From: Macrosoma leucophasiata
Lineage: Eukaryota > Arthropoda > Insecta > Lepidoptera > Hedylidae
Assembly (NCBI GenBank): GCA_036365455.1
Contig: JAWQUS010000010.1
Coordinates: forward strand, 18,152,501-18,216,500
Direction of reading: 5' to 3'
DNA: 64,000 nt
Both the position numbers and the translations under genes were made by a program. Positions 1 through 10,390 of this stretch are shown piece after piece. Position 1 is the stretch's first letter. Every line of letters begins with the position of its first letter. The notes beneath the pieces are model-generated. The model saw only the letters and a program-made list of their open reading frames with translations, did not search any database and was not told the origin of the DNA.

Positions 1-1120
1 GCATGTCTGTGTGGTGACATTCTTATCCGCCTTTGTACTATGGTCCATACAGACTGAAGCTTTACAGCGTTAATTCAATAAGTAAATGATCTGATACTAC
101 TGAACGTGCTACGCATTCGTCTGAGATGGAGCATTCGATACGTCCGGAGTCGCGGGCCATCCAAACAGGCGACACACGGCACACCGTTCTTAATCTGTCA
201 GGCCACAAGAAAAAAGACAATTGATTTCAATTGTGTCTCCGCCAATATTGGCCTCCTGATCCGTGAGAGATGACCCTTGAACGGTAGGTACCTTGGATCG
301 GCTAGCAGCGGCGCGTACAAATAGTCGCTTATACGTAAATCATACCCACAGTATCTTCTTTAAGGGCTCTCTGTTTTATTTCTCAAACAAAGGCAAATAG
401 CCTCAAGTTAAATACGGGATGCTCTAATCATCAAAGCATTCTAGCGTCTATCTTTACGCAATAATGTAATATATCGTTACCTATGTACCTATATAAAGTT
501 TTGCTTGAGTTTCGGAGTAACTTCGATAGCGTGTTTAGACATTGCCGCGAACAGCGAGCCGACTAGAGAACTGAGTTTTGTTTTGGCAGGTTTTTTCTCA
601 GTAATGTGGGCTTTGGAACTCTGCCAGTGAATGACAAAGAATGTCCCATATTTTTTTTTAGTCTTATCTTGCCGTTTGTAAAAGAAAGTATGGAGCATTC
701 TGTTGATACCTATTTTTATCATTAAGTATTTTTGGACTATTATTTATTTTATTTTGTTTACTTTGACATATTAATCAACGTATCAGTTGTTATTCGCTTT
801 AATTTTATATTTGTAATTTGACCTATCACAAGCAAATTCTATTATTTCCAAGTGATTAAATGAATTTTTGAGTTTGAGATTGAGTTTGAACGTGAACATG
901 TTTTGCTAGCAATGGTGGTCCTAGGAAGGAGTCGGTCCATGATACTTTTTAAATGATTTTCAGCAATTGCTCGCAAAAAAATGTTCACGTTCTCTAGTCG
1001 GTATATGTTGGAAGGGAAGAACATCCACGATAGCGCGATTGGTAGAAGAGTGAATGAGAAATATTTTGATAAATTATAATAGTTACGTCACCAGCGGTGA
1101 TTCGGTTGAGCAAGCAAAAA
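1..1120. other. unassigned AT-rich DNA
   Basis: No recognisable gene, RNA or repeat family. The short open frames here (for example 489-722 minus) have AT-rich, lysine-rich compositions typical of chance frames. Confidence 0.5.
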
Positions 1121-1125
1121 CTTGG

Positions 1126-1187
1126 TTGCACCACCCCCACGAAGTACCTATCCTCCATACAACTGTACACATTTCGTTGGTGGTGCA
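1126..1187. repeat. imperfect inverted repeat around GGTTGCACCACC
   Basis: GGTTGCACCACC at the left is mirrored by GGTGGTGCAACC at the right, and the stem continues through CACGAA/TTCGTTG, leaving a loop of about 30 nt. Lepidopteran Tc1-like MITEs often end in 'GGTTGCACCA'. A second piece with that end lies at 36248-36350. The family assignment is a guess. Confidence 0.4.
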
Positions 1188-1199
1188 ACCGGTGGCACC

Positions 1200-1958
1200 A
1201 CCATGGTGTTCTAATGAAATAGGTCCCTAAACTTAACTGAATTCACTGATGCCTCACTCCAGTCACTGACATTTTACGAATTTGATGTACCTTTTACACA
1301 GTTTAATAGCACCTAGTATTTCAAAGGGAATTTTGATTGGGTATTATTCATAAAATGTAAGTGAATTTTGATTACCACAGAAGATCGACGAACATGTTAC
1401 CGTAGAGAGGCGAGGTGAACAGCGAGCGCGAGTGTGTGAACCCGGTATGACAGTACATATTTGCAACTTGTCTGTAGGCTTGTATATATAGTCTTGGTAT
1501 TAAATGGAGCAACGCGTGTAATGATGTCGCCAGATGTTCAAAACCATTTCGGCTTAAGTTGCTTACGAGAATATCGCTTCATATTTTTGATGTAACTATA
1601 AACTATACTTAACTACAACTTACCAGATAGGCAGATATAATTTGAGTTGGTATTTGCTGGCGATGCCACAGATTGAATGATTATAGGTATCTACTTTATA
1701 GTAGTCTTGTACGTTTTTTAATGTATGTACCTAATATGTACTTACTCTATTTCGATCTCGAATGAGCGTGAAGAAAAGGTAGAGAAAATCCGCAAATATA
1801 AGTATTTACCTACTTAATTTCTATAATGTATGAAGCTCGCGAAAACTTCCGAAAACCTTAACACTTTTTTAAACTAAGTAGATTACATAAGGTTATAACT
1901 GTAATGAACCTAGGTACCTATATTACGTGTATTGTATACTTAGCTAAGTACCTACCTA
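1200..1958. other. unassigned DNA
   Basis: No gene or repeat family recognised. A modestly GC-rich patch around 1385-1450 has no clear promoter or splice context. Confidence 0.4.
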
Positions 1959-3785
1959 CTAGACATGCGAGCCGCGCCGGCTAGCCGCCGCCATGAAGAC
2001 GTGGCGCGCCGCCGCCGCCGCCGCCGGCTTGCTTAAAACTCGCGCCGCGCGGTCCTCGTGAAGACATCCACTGCTGAACAAAGGCCTCCCCCAAAGATTG
2101 CCACAACGAACGGTCTTATGCCGTCCTCATCCAGCGATTGTCTGCGACCTTCACCAGGTCGTTGATCCATCTTGTGGGGTGCCTGCCTACGCCTCGTTTT
2201 CCGGTACGCGGTCGCGATTCAAAAAGTCTTCTGCCCCAACTCGCTATTAGGTGAGCTATGTCGGCAACTTTGGTTCTCTTTCGGATCTCCTCATTTTTGA
2301 TTCGATCTCACAGCGAAACTCCAAGAGTAGCTCTCTCCATTGCTCTCTGAGTTACCTTGAGCTTTCTTATGAGGCCCATAGTGAGCGACCACGTTTCGGT
2401 CAAAGACCTTTTTCTTGAGACACTGCGGTACCATAACAGGAGTGAGTGCAATTCGACATGATCTCCGTCTTGTCCATGTTCATTTTAAGGTCCATTTATT
2501 GCGAGACCCTACCAGAGGAGCATTGTGCCAAGGTCTTCCAGGGTCTCAGCCATGACTACGGTATAATTTCCAAATTGGAGGTGGGAGATGTATTTGCCGT
2601 TAATACTGATGCGCAGTCCTTTACAGTTCAAAAGCTTGAAGACATTTTCCAATGCAGCGGTGAACTATTTCGGAGATATAACATCGCCCTGTCTCACACC
2701 TCACTGCAGTTGGATAGGTTTCGAGTTCTGATCCTGAAGCCGGACCGACATAGTGGCGTTTTCATACAAGCTCTTCAGCACCTCGATGTATGGATAATCA
2801 ACTTGACACCTCTGGTGTGACTAGCACAGCCCAAATCTCGACCGAATCGAAGGCTTTCTCATAATCCATGAACGCTAGACAAAGAGGCTGGTTATACTCT
2901 TCGGTCATCTGTATAACCTGCCGCATCGTGTGAATGTAGTCTATGGTGCTAAAGCCTTTACGGAAACCGGATTGTTCGGGAGGCTGGAAGTCGTCGAGTC
3001 TGCGAGATAGACGGTTCGTAATCACCCTTGAAAACAGCTTATCGACGTGACTTAGAAGTGCGATGGGCCTATAGTTCTTAAGAAGGGTATTGTCACCTTC
3101 CTTAAAGAACAGTACCACCACACTATTGTGCCGCGCCTTTGGCGCTTTGCCCTCGAATATAACGGAATTGAACATCATCTGAAGAGCTTCGTCTAATACT
3201 GGCCTTCCGCCTCCTGTGCAAGCGGAAGGCCTGCAGCGATTCCATCATCAACCGGCGCCCTGTTGTTTTTGAGCTGTTTGAGAGCCGTACTAATCTCTTC
3301 TAGAATGACGTCCGGGATATCTTTGGTGTAGTGTCGGGTCAGTCCGGTTCTAGGATCTTTAATTGTAATTATTTGTTTAGTTTACGAACGAACATACATT
3401 TCTTGGTGGTTGCGTAAAGTAGATCATGATTTCCTACCCCGTTTTAAGCGGTTAGGTAGCTTGCGAGTTCCTGTACTCCAAGGATTATCTACTCTGTGCG
3501 GTTAAGTAAAATCATAAATATCGCGATGGTATCCCGATCAGACATCAACAAAATAACATTTATTTTGTTACCATGTTGGATACCATGTCGTTGATGGAAC
3601 AATAATCATTCGTATTTCCTTTACCATAGTAATTTTATTTTGTAAACAGTTGGTATTGCTTGATTTCAGCTTAAAAGTTAGATTAGGGTAGAAAATAAAA
3701 ACGAGCCGCCGGCTACAAGCCGCCGCCACGAAAATATTGGTGACGCGCCGCCGCCGACTATATCGCACCCGGCTCGCATGTCTAG
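1959..3785. mobile_element. TIR element interrupted by an RTE fragment
   Basis: CTAGACATGCGAGCC at 1959-1973 is exactly mirrored by GGCTCGCATGTCTAG at 3771-3785, and both outer edges are flanked by TA, as in TA-targeting Tc1/mariner-like elements. Next to each terminus is a very GC-rich GCC-repeat block (1974-2045 and 3700-3770). These blocks resemble each other in direct orientation, so the interior is not a simple inverted repeat. An RTE retrotransposon remnant occupies 2055-3360. What remains at 3361-3700 is unassigned. No transposase is visible, so the element would be non-autonomous. Confidence 0.45.
2055..3360 (-). pseudogene. RTE-type non-LTR retrotransposon, RT remnant
   Basis: On the minus strand, translation from 3360 downward gives reverse-transcriptase sequence of the RTE/BovB type. 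The best open part is 2798-3178, with the order 'NYRPIALLSHVDKLFSRVI', 'PPEQSGFRKGFSTIDYI' and 'QPLCLAFMDYEKAFDS' (the RT motif A region with its aspartate). The lower-coordinate part down to 2055 matches the later RT and the C-terminal end of the same protein but is broken by stops and frame changes. The N-terminal endonuclease domain is missing, the usual 5' truncation of a LINE. The plus-strand frame at 2446-2820 is only its antisense shadow. It lies inside the TIR element at 1959-3785. Confidence 0.8.
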
Positions 3786-4176
3786 TACCTACACACACTT
3801 TCCAGGAAATTACAACAATGGCAAAGTGGCGCATACTTCCGTTTTCTCTCAATAGGTATCTTATGGATAGGTATCTATCTTCCTCTAAGAAAGATGTAAC
3901 TACAGGTATTATAAATAAGTACAGGTGCTAGGTACTGCTAACTCTGTAGTATCTGTACATATAATCGGGGCGTAAGATAATATAGATTAGTAGGATTTAA
4001 GACAATGGGATTTGTTCTTCATTGTAAGTAGGTATGTACCTATTTAATTTTGCTGCATGAAATAGCTGAAAATGGAAATTTTATCCCTAACATAGGAAAT
4101 ATATATTATGAACCTTAGGCGATAGAAATAAAGGCTATTTTTTATTGCTTTTGAATAAGCGGGGAGTTCTCTTACT
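3786..4176. other. unassigned DNA
   Basis: AT-rich, with scattered 'TAGGTACCTA'-type motifs that are common in lepidopteran intergenic DNA. Nothing else recognised. Confidence 0.4.
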
Positions 4177-4278
4177 GAATTGAAGGAGCATCTATTTGCC
4201 GCTAGATGACGCTCCTTCAATTCCATACATACTGCGTTCCATACTGCGTTTAGTCTTACGCGATCGAATTCGCGTAAG
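4177..4278. repeat. two adjacent hairpins
   Basis: GAATTGAAGGAGC (4177-4189) pairs perfectly with 4211-4223 around a 21-nt loop that has its own TCTA/TAGA pairing. Shortly downstream CTTACGCG (4255-4262) pairs with CGCGTAAG (4271-4278). The function is unknown; this could be MITE debris. Confidence 0.45.
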
Positions 4279-4417
4279 AGTAAAGAAAATCTCGCACTAG
4301 GCACTCTGTTCAGTGAAATACATTTACTAAATAAGAATTAGGTTCTATCAGCAGTTACTTACAAGCACAATAAGCAGGTACTTACATTAGTGAACCCGAT
4401 TTAATGAACTGTATACA

Positions 4418-4605
4418 CGGATGTCCTGGTTAGTGCACTGGTTTCTTATGAGAGATCGTGGGTTCGATCTTGGCACTGGAATAATTAGATATATCCTGCT
4501 GGCCTACAGTTATTGGTTTCGTGTCCAGGTGTTTGTTAGCGTTGTGTACAACGTCATCCATGACTCAGCGTAAAACCTAATGTGGGCGGTGAAAGGTGAG
4601 TAGGT
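4418..4605 (+). mobile_element. diverged tRNA-derived SINE (ACCCGGTTAG family)
   Basis: A tRNA-like head with a B-box-like GGTTCGATCTT near 4462 is followed by a body reading 'GGCCTACAGTTATTGGTTTC' and 'GTTGTGTACAACG', matching the body of better copies at 45040-45236 and 50596-50799. It is heavily mutated and the A box is poor. Confidence 0.5.
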
Positions 4606-4891
4606 ATACCTAAGCATACCTATCTACATATACCTATTTATTTTTTATTGAGACCTCTAGATAATATAGACAGATAGCAAATAGTTAGGTATATGATTAT
4701 ACTGGTGATAGAATTCCAATGTCGGATGAAAGTGTTCTGCACTATCCGGTTCCAGATAGATGGTAGGTAATATGTATTTTTATGTAGATATTTATTTCCT
4801 TATTATTCAACTACTACTATCAAGACCGTATACCGTGAATCGGATGATTTTTGGGCCCGAAAGCCGTAGACACTTATGAGATCTTAATTGT

Positions 4892-5193
4892 TTATTTTTT
4901 TTTTTTTTTTATATGTAATGGAAGTGGTAAACAAGCATGCAGTTCACATTGATGTTAAGTGATGACTGCAGCCTATAGACACCCACACAAAGACCAAGGT
5001 CAAAATGCAGATGCGTTACCACTCCTGAGGCCTAAGGTCTTATGCCTCTGTGCCGGAAATTACAGGGCCGTACATTACCACCTGACCGGAACACGATAGT
5101 GTTGAACACTACCATTTAGCGGCAAGTATATTAGGTAATGCGGTGGTGCCTACGCCCGCGAGCTCCGTCACTGGAGCTCTACCACCAGTAAAA
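4892..5193 (-). mobile_element. CTGGTGGTAG SINE, full length
   Basis: This is the first of about two dozen copies of one ~285-bp family. In its sense orientation it starts 'ACTGGTGGTAGAGCTCCAG' with a GAGCTCC/GGAGCTC hairpin, continues through 'GTGTTCCGGTCAGGTGG' and 'CTTAGGCCTCAGGAGTGG', and ends 'GCTTGTTTGCCACTTCCAT' plus poly-A. Many copies begin at the same 5' base, which favours a SINE over randomly 5'-truncated LINE tails. The sequence resembles the conserved 3' region of lepidopteran CR1/Zenon-type LINEs (from memory), a possible mobilising partner. This copy has a 19-nt poly-T at 4892-4910. Confidence 0.85.
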
Positions 5194-5194
5194 A

Positions 5195-5292
5195 AGTTAT
5201 TTATTTACACTTCTATGTAATTTGTACATATGGCGGACTTAATGCCACTAGGCATTCTCTAACAGTCAACCTTGGGGTTGTGAGTAAATAAA
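5195..5292 (-). mobile_element. LINE 3'-tail fragment
   Basis: The segment 'ATGGCGGACTTAATGCC...GGCATTCTCTAACAGTCAAC', after an ATTTATTTA edge, resembles the 3' tail of the LINE at 46886-49435 (AATGGCGAACTTAACGC). It abuts the SINE at 4892-5193. Confidence 0.5.
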
Positions 5293-5937
5293 ATGTAGAG
5301 GTGCAAGATAAATAACCAATGATAGTTATTACGAAACTAACAATAATGATTTATAAACATAATATGCAAAACGTAAATTAAGCGCTTTTTTCTTGCGCTC
5401 TTATAATTTTTTGTGTCGGAACTGTGGAAATATAATTAAATACCATATTTTTCTATAAAAATGGATTTTAAAGACTGAATTATCTATATGACACATGAGT
5501 TACTGTCAAAATACAACTAAGAATATGGATTTATGGGTCCTCAGCTGAGTGTGAGTCAAGGAATGTTTCGAGTAACGTCTTAGAAAATGGGTGTTAATCA
5601 CTTAGCTGGATTTCATCGTCGTTGTACGATCAATAACAAAGTCCCCGTTTAACGAAGACATTTCTTCATGTTTAGTGACTACCAAATTATGTAATAAGTC
5701 ATATGTTACCGTGAAATGCTTTCGTCACGTCCTACCCAACGAAGAAAGGAAAATAAAAATAATTTACCAAATTGCCCTAATCAATTCTGAGGGAGACACC
5801 ACGCTATTTCGAAATTAGGAACCAGCGTATTGTTTTTTTTTTCAAATGTTTATATGGAAGAGGAATATAACTATAATACCTAATAATTGTTTATTTTTGA
5901 TGATTACTATGATTACCATGATTACTATCACTATAGT
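5293..5937. other. unassigned DNA with a short internal repeat
   Basis: A 'GTGAGTCAAG...GTAACGTCTTAGAA' segment at 5550-5586 recurs in shorter form at 6987-7016. No gene recognised. Confidence 0.4.
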
Positions 5938-6056
5938 ATTGAGGTCTCAGGAGTGGCAATCATAACGCATCTGCATTCAACATCTGGTTTTGTGTAGATT
6001 TCTGTATTCTCTTATTAGGTATCAATGTGACCTGCACGCTTGATTCCTACTATAAT
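5938..6056 (+). mobile_element. CTGGTGGTAG SINE, degraded 3' fragment
   Basis: Keeps 'GTCTCAGGAGTGGCAA', 'CGCATCTGCATT' and 'TCAATGTGACCTGCACGCTTG' as separated blocks of the family's 3' half. The 5' half is missing. Confidence 0.55.
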
Positions 6057-6069
6057 TAAATTAAAAATA

Positions 6070-6250
6070 AAACCGGTTAAGTGCGTGTCGCGCAGTGTAG
6101 GGTAGGTCCGTAGTTTTTAGGTTTGATAATGTAATGAAAAAATTTATAAATATTTTCTATGGAGTTGTTCCAAAATTTCTAGTAAAATACATTTGGTCGA
6201 CTATTACTCGGAAACTTGTAGAGCCAACTTAAGTGTGATAGCTTTCTTTT
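6070..6250 (+). mobile_element. AACCGGTTAAGTGCG repeat head
   Basis: Begins AACCGGTTAAGTGCGTGTCG and continues 'GTAGGTCCGTAGTTTTTAGG'. This is the start of an abundant lepidopteran non-autonomous family whose far end carries CAGA repeats and 'GGGTTCCG'. Other parts of such elements are at 32568-33420, 38795-38957, 40300-40331, 41461-41496 and 62700-63010. I cannot assign its class. Confidence 0.45.
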
Positions 6251-6381
6251 TAATTTCGTTATAAATATGTAGGTACTATTGCTGTAACGTTTGAATTTCT
6301 AACAACAACCGTTTAGTTGGTAGAGGAGGGGGGGGGGGACACTTGAGTCTAACGAAAATTGGCAGCTCAGTAATTTTAAGA

Positions 6382-6552
6382 CAGTGATTCCCAAAGTGGT
6401 CCAAGCTCAGAGACTCGGTCGGGATCTCGTAGGCGTGAATAAAAAAATAAAAAAGGAAAATATGGGAATGTGATTTAAATAAAGCAAGGGGTCCACCGAA
6501 ACAAGAAAAAAATTGAAAGGGGTTTACAAGATAAAACAGTTTGGGAACCTAT
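6382..6552 (-). mobile_element. hAT-like MITE with 8-bp target duplication
   Basis: Ends are CAGTGATTCCCAAAG and TTTGGGAACCTATT. Flanks TTTTAAGA (6374-6381) and GTTTAAGA (6553-6560) match at 7 of 8 positions, as expected for hAT. The interior matches two other copies (19725-19910 and 44630-44802) through 'CGTAGGCGTGAATAAA' and 'GGGTCCACCG'. Non-coding. Confidence 0.7.
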
Positions 6553-6739
6553 TGTTTAAGAGGTGCATATTTATATTTAAAGCGTCAATAGGGCTGAATA
6601 TACATCGTTTAGTTCTAATCTCGGTGAACTTTCAAGTAATTGTGAACTTGACCTTTGAACGATCCGGACGCCGGGCGATGCAAACCATTGCCTATTGCTG
6701 TTGAAAAAGAATATAAATTAATACTCGTAGGTGCCTTAC

Positions 6740-6985
6740 CTGTGTGTTGGTTTGTGACTACCACAGGAGTAGGTATCAAAATAAAAAACTATAGTAAGTA
6801 CTTATTTCTGTAATGTGTTTTTGTGTGTAACTTGCTTATTGACGTCTTCGAACACAATGACATTATCAAATTGATTTGAGAATGTTCCAAAATATCGAAA
6901 AGATTTGACTTCCCCCGACCCAGGGATCGAACCCGATAGCAGCAGCGCAACGTAGCATTAGGTGCCTGCTACCACGAGACTTGAC
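6740..6985 (-). mobile_element. tRNA-derived SINE, degraded
   Basis: The minus strand has an A-box-like 'CGTGGTAGCAGG' at about 6960-6975 and an exact-type B box GGTTCGATCCC (6923-6933), spaced as in a tRNA gene with an expanded middle. The head resembles the neighbouring SINE at 7082-7378. The body below 6905 is AT-rich and unmatched, so its far boundary is a guess. Confidence 0.5.
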
Positions 6986-7081
6986 GAGTGTGAGTCAAGT
7001 AACGTCTTAGAATAAGGCTATAAGTATTTTGTTTAATCGTAATTGTTTTAGTGAGCTCCTTGAGTAGAAGAATTAATTATT

Positions 7082-7378
7082 ACGTTACTTCACGCATGTA
7101 ATCCCCGAATGGGTAGGCAGAGGTAAATGCATTCAAGCATACATGCAAACACCCACAATTCGCCGAAATAACAGGTGGCGAGCCTGTTGACATCTCTGGA
7201 CACATTACCAAACTTCGAGGTATTGGAAATTTCCAGAAAATGGAAAAATCCCAATAGAACCAGAGATCTTTATCTCTGGTACTTTACACAATTATCTCTG
7301 ATAACCCCCTACCCGGGAATCGAACCCAGGACCTCAGCGTAGTAGTAGTGGCCTGCTACCACTAAGCTACCGAGGCAG
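7082..7378 (-). mobile_element. tRNA-derived SINE with LINE-like tail
   Basis: The minus strand begins with a tRNA-like head: A box 'GGTAGCTTAGTGGTAGCAGG' and B box GGTTCGATTCC, with a long ACTACTACTACG insertion where the anticodon arm should be, so it is not a working tRNA. The 3' end reads 'CTCTGCCTACCCATTCGGGG' then 'ATGCGTGAAGTAA'. This resembles the 3' tail of the LINE family at 51182-52207 (CTCTGCCTACCCCGTTAGGG, GGCGTGAAGATA), suggesting the SINE uses that LINE's reverse transcriptase. Confidence 0.7.
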
Positions 7379-7860
7379 TTAAAGATACATTATTATTGCC
7401 ACAAAAAAGTTTCTTAGTAGCCGAAGATCGCCGCATCCCTCTGTTCGAGCGTAGAACCGCGCAACAACTGCACTTTAAGATAAGATAATAAACAAGATTA
7501 ATAAACAATTGATTCCTTCAACTTAACTATTAGTATACTTAGAAGTAACTATAGATTTAATAGGCAAATGTAATATAAAAACTTGTAGGTAATAAGCAGG
7601 TAGTCGATATACCTACAATATTTTAACTTATTATTTTTTAATACTTACCTTACCTAGGTATTAGCACAGTCTAAAGAAAACGAACGTTATGTACTTATAC
7701 TGTGGTATTAGTAATAAGCATACATGACAAACGTTTTAAAAAATACAGAAATAAATTCGAACACAATCTTCCTACAGGGGAATATGTAATCTTGAACTAA
7801 AAAGCACGTCGGTATTCCAATGAGTCTGTGTTACATAATAAATGAAATATAAAATAAGAA
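7379..7860. other. unassigned AT-rich DNA
   Basis: Nothing recognised beyond 'TAGGTAT'-type motifs. Confidence 0.4.
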
Positions 7861-8117
7861 CTAGCTGACTCGGCAAACTTTGTATTGCCTCAGAATGTAT
7901 CAAAGGTTTGATAGATACGGGCTATTTGTATGGGAAAATAAAATTATGGTTTTTATTATTTCCCTTCAATTTTTTCATATTTTCTTATTTTTTAAACCTT
8001 CCCTGAACTTCCAAAAATTATTTAAAACCAATATTAGCCAAATCGGTAGAGCCGTTCTCGAGTTTTAGCGAGACTTACGAACAGCAATTGATTTTTGTAT
8101 ATAAGAATAGATATAGA
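7861..8117 (-). mobile_element. non-autonomous Helitron
   Basis: On the minus strand the 3' end is 'GCCGAGTCAGCTAG' with the Helitron CTAG terminus (7861-7864). The body contains 'CTCGAGAACGGCTCTACCGA' (reverse of 8040-8059) and the 5' end is near 'TCTATATCTATTCTTATATA'. No rep/helicase coding sequence is present. A truncated relative is at 27309-27528. The exact 5' base is uncertain by several nucleotides. Confidence 0.65.
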
Positions 8118-8450
8118 TAATATATTTCGCTTGGAAAGCGTAGCAATTTCAAAGTGGCGTAACTTTACTCGTCCGAAAACATGTGGTTACAGCCTCTGTC
8201 TCTGTGGCTAGGAAAGTTCCAACATATTGCTTATTATCACCCTAATAACATATTTGACTCAGACCCCTGATATTGTTGCTCGGCTGTAATTGGGGGCTTC
8301 ATAAAAATACTTCCGAGTGCGTCTAATTACGGTTTATGGTGTTAAAAATTGATAACGTTAATTAGTTGAATCATAATGTAATGTAGCCATGTGTTGGTTT
8401 CAATTTTAAAAGGTATTGTGGTCGCAGGTGTCATCGACATTTAAGGGTAT
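8118..8450. other. unassigned DNA
   Basis: No recognisable feature. Confidence 0.4.
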
Positions 8451-8660
8451 CCAGTGGTGTAGCTAACATGGGTGGCACCCGGGGCGGATGAGCAAAAAAA
8501 AATTGAAATACTTCCCATTCTTTTGTATCTAATTTCTCCATTCTCCACCGTTGTGCTATTTGGGCAAAATCTCTCTCTCTGGCGCCTTTGGTATCATAAA
8601 TGCGAAAATGAGCTTTGTGTTGCGCTTTCAGGTCTAAACAGCTCATATTTTGGTTATTGA
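8451..8660 (+). mobile_element. CAGTGGTGTAGC repeat fragment
   Basis: Begins CAGTGGTGTAGCTAACATGG then GGCACCCGGGGCGG, a terminal sequence I associate with insect hAT-like non-autonomous elements ('CAGTGGCGTAGC'). No matching right terminus was found; the mariner element follows directly. The frames on both strands here are chance. Confidence 0.35.
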
Positions 8661-8675
8661 AAGAGAGGTTGTCTA

Positions 8676-9742
8676 TTAGGGGAGGGTGGTTATTATTATT
8701 ATTATACGTTTCATATATAACTGGAACATGGTAGAGTCGAAAACTTAAATTTTATGTACACTATTATCTAGATACCGTACCGTAACATTTATGTATGTAC
8801 CATTTTGTTCGATAACCTTTTGCCATCTTGTAGGTAGGGACATGATTCCATTGCTATAAAAATTTTGGGACTTCTCATCAAAATACCGCGACAAGTGGAT
8901 TTGGCAGTCCTCTCGTGATGTTAACCTAACATTGCATAAAGAATTCTGAAGAGACCGAAACAGGTGGAAATCTGAAGGTGCAAGGTCAGGACTATACGGC
9001 GGATGCATTAACACCTCCCAGCCAAACTCTCTTAATTTTTGCTGAGTGGCTATAGATGTGTGAGGTCTAGCGTTATCATGATGAAACACCACACCCCTTC
9101 TGTTGATCAATTCCGGCCGCTTTCTCTCAACTTCTTGCTTGAATCTCATCAGTTGTTCGCAGTAGAGTTTAGAATCGATAGTCCAGCCTAGTGGTAATAG
9201 CTCATAATGAATAATGCCCTTGTAATCCCACCACACACACAACATCACCTTATTGCGAGTAAACCCGGGTTTCGCCACAGTCTGTGAAGCCTGACCGGCC
9301 TTTGACCACGACCTTTTTCGCACGTTCTTGTCGTACGTGATCCACTTTTCATCACCAGTTATCAGCTTCTTCAAAAATGATTCGGTTTCATTACGTCGTA
9401 ATAAAGAATCACAAATGAGTACATGGTTCATTAGGTTTCTTTCAGTGAGCTCGTGAGGTACCCAAATATCGAAATTTTTTTCGCGGTTTATGTTGCATTT
9501 TTACCTTTTTTGTAGTAAAATTTTAAAATGAATCGAATTTCTTCATTAGATTCACTCATCTTGACAGTACGAAAAACAAATGAAAATCACACATTTGCCT
9601 AATTTGAATTTGGAATTATGTTCTTGAAAATTTTAACTTTCAATGATACCAAAACCAGCTAGATACAAATACTACAGCCAAAGAGATTTTATTACAAGTT
9701 CATACATACTATAATGCGAAAAGACTTTTTCCCCAACCTATT
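8676..9742 (-). mobile_element. mariner transposon, internally deleted
   Basis: The 5' terminus on the minus strand reads 'TAGGTTGGGGAAAAAGTC' (9725-9742). The opposite end near 8676, TTAGGGGAGGGTGG, is a poor match, so the right TIR is decayed. The insert carries a defective transposase (8745-9559). Element length is close to 1.07 kb, against about 1.3 kb for intact mariners. Confidence 0.8.
8745..9559 (-). pseudogene. mariner transposase, DNA-binding region deleted
   Basis: Encodes the catalytic half of a mariner-family DNA transposase (cut-and-paste at TA). The 228-codon open part runs from 9431 to 8745. It contains 'LITGDEKWITYD' (first aspartate, residue 27), 'VVFHHDNARPH' (second, residue 119) and 'YSPDLAPSDFHLF' (third, residue 154), giving the mariner DD34D spacing. 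The start remains upstream at 9559: about 23 codons from an ATG (MSESNEEIRF...) end at an in-frame TAA. The sequence then jumps to 'NFDIWVPHELTERN', which is in frame with the catalytic part. About 100 residues holding the helix-turn-helix domains are therefore missing, compared with ~345 residues for the family. The copy cannot bind its own ends. Confidence 0.9.
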
Positions 9743-10390
9743 ATTACATAGATTATGTAATGCCTATATTTTTGGTTATATTTAGGTTCTCCACTGGTAT
9801 CTACTGAAGATTTTAGAACGCTATCAACATGTATTTTAAATCCCATTTAAGTAGTAGAATTATTTTATTGATAGCGTACAATATGATGGCAGAGGAAAGG
9901 TAAAGGTAAAATATGTACCTATCAATATTTCAGCAATTTTTACTGCTACAGGCAAATCCACAAACGTTTAGCCATTAGTAGGTATCTGGAATAGTAGTGT
10001 ATTCTAGGTACTTTTGTAGCAGTCTATCGTCTATAGTAAATTGGATTAGGTTAGCTAATTGTGAAATTACGTTTAGGTATCGTACATGCCATTTGCATTT
10101 TTCGTAAAGTGTCTTTCATCTATGCTGCCTGGAATATACTTAAAGTAGCTAATGACCCAAACGTCAACCAAAATGCAGATTAGACTGACCACCTGTTCGG
10201 CTTAGATAATTATTGCATTACGTCCGCCCCCAGCAACCGTATCTGTAACTTAACGTTCGGACGTGGAAACGAGAATTAATGTGTCCACTGGCTGCACCGT
10301 AGCGGAAGTGGCTCGCACCAAATAATCGCATCGATCGCCAAAAAACTAACCCACATACGCACTGGCAGCGTAGCCGGAATTATTAATCGC
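9743..10390. other. unassigned DNA upstream of a CpG-rich island
   Basis: AT-rich until about 10190, then rising CpG content. No repeat family recognised. Confidence 0.4.

Noticed and set aside
2446..2820. 124-codon plus-strand frame
   Set aside because: Antisense of the RTE reverse-transcriptase remnant.
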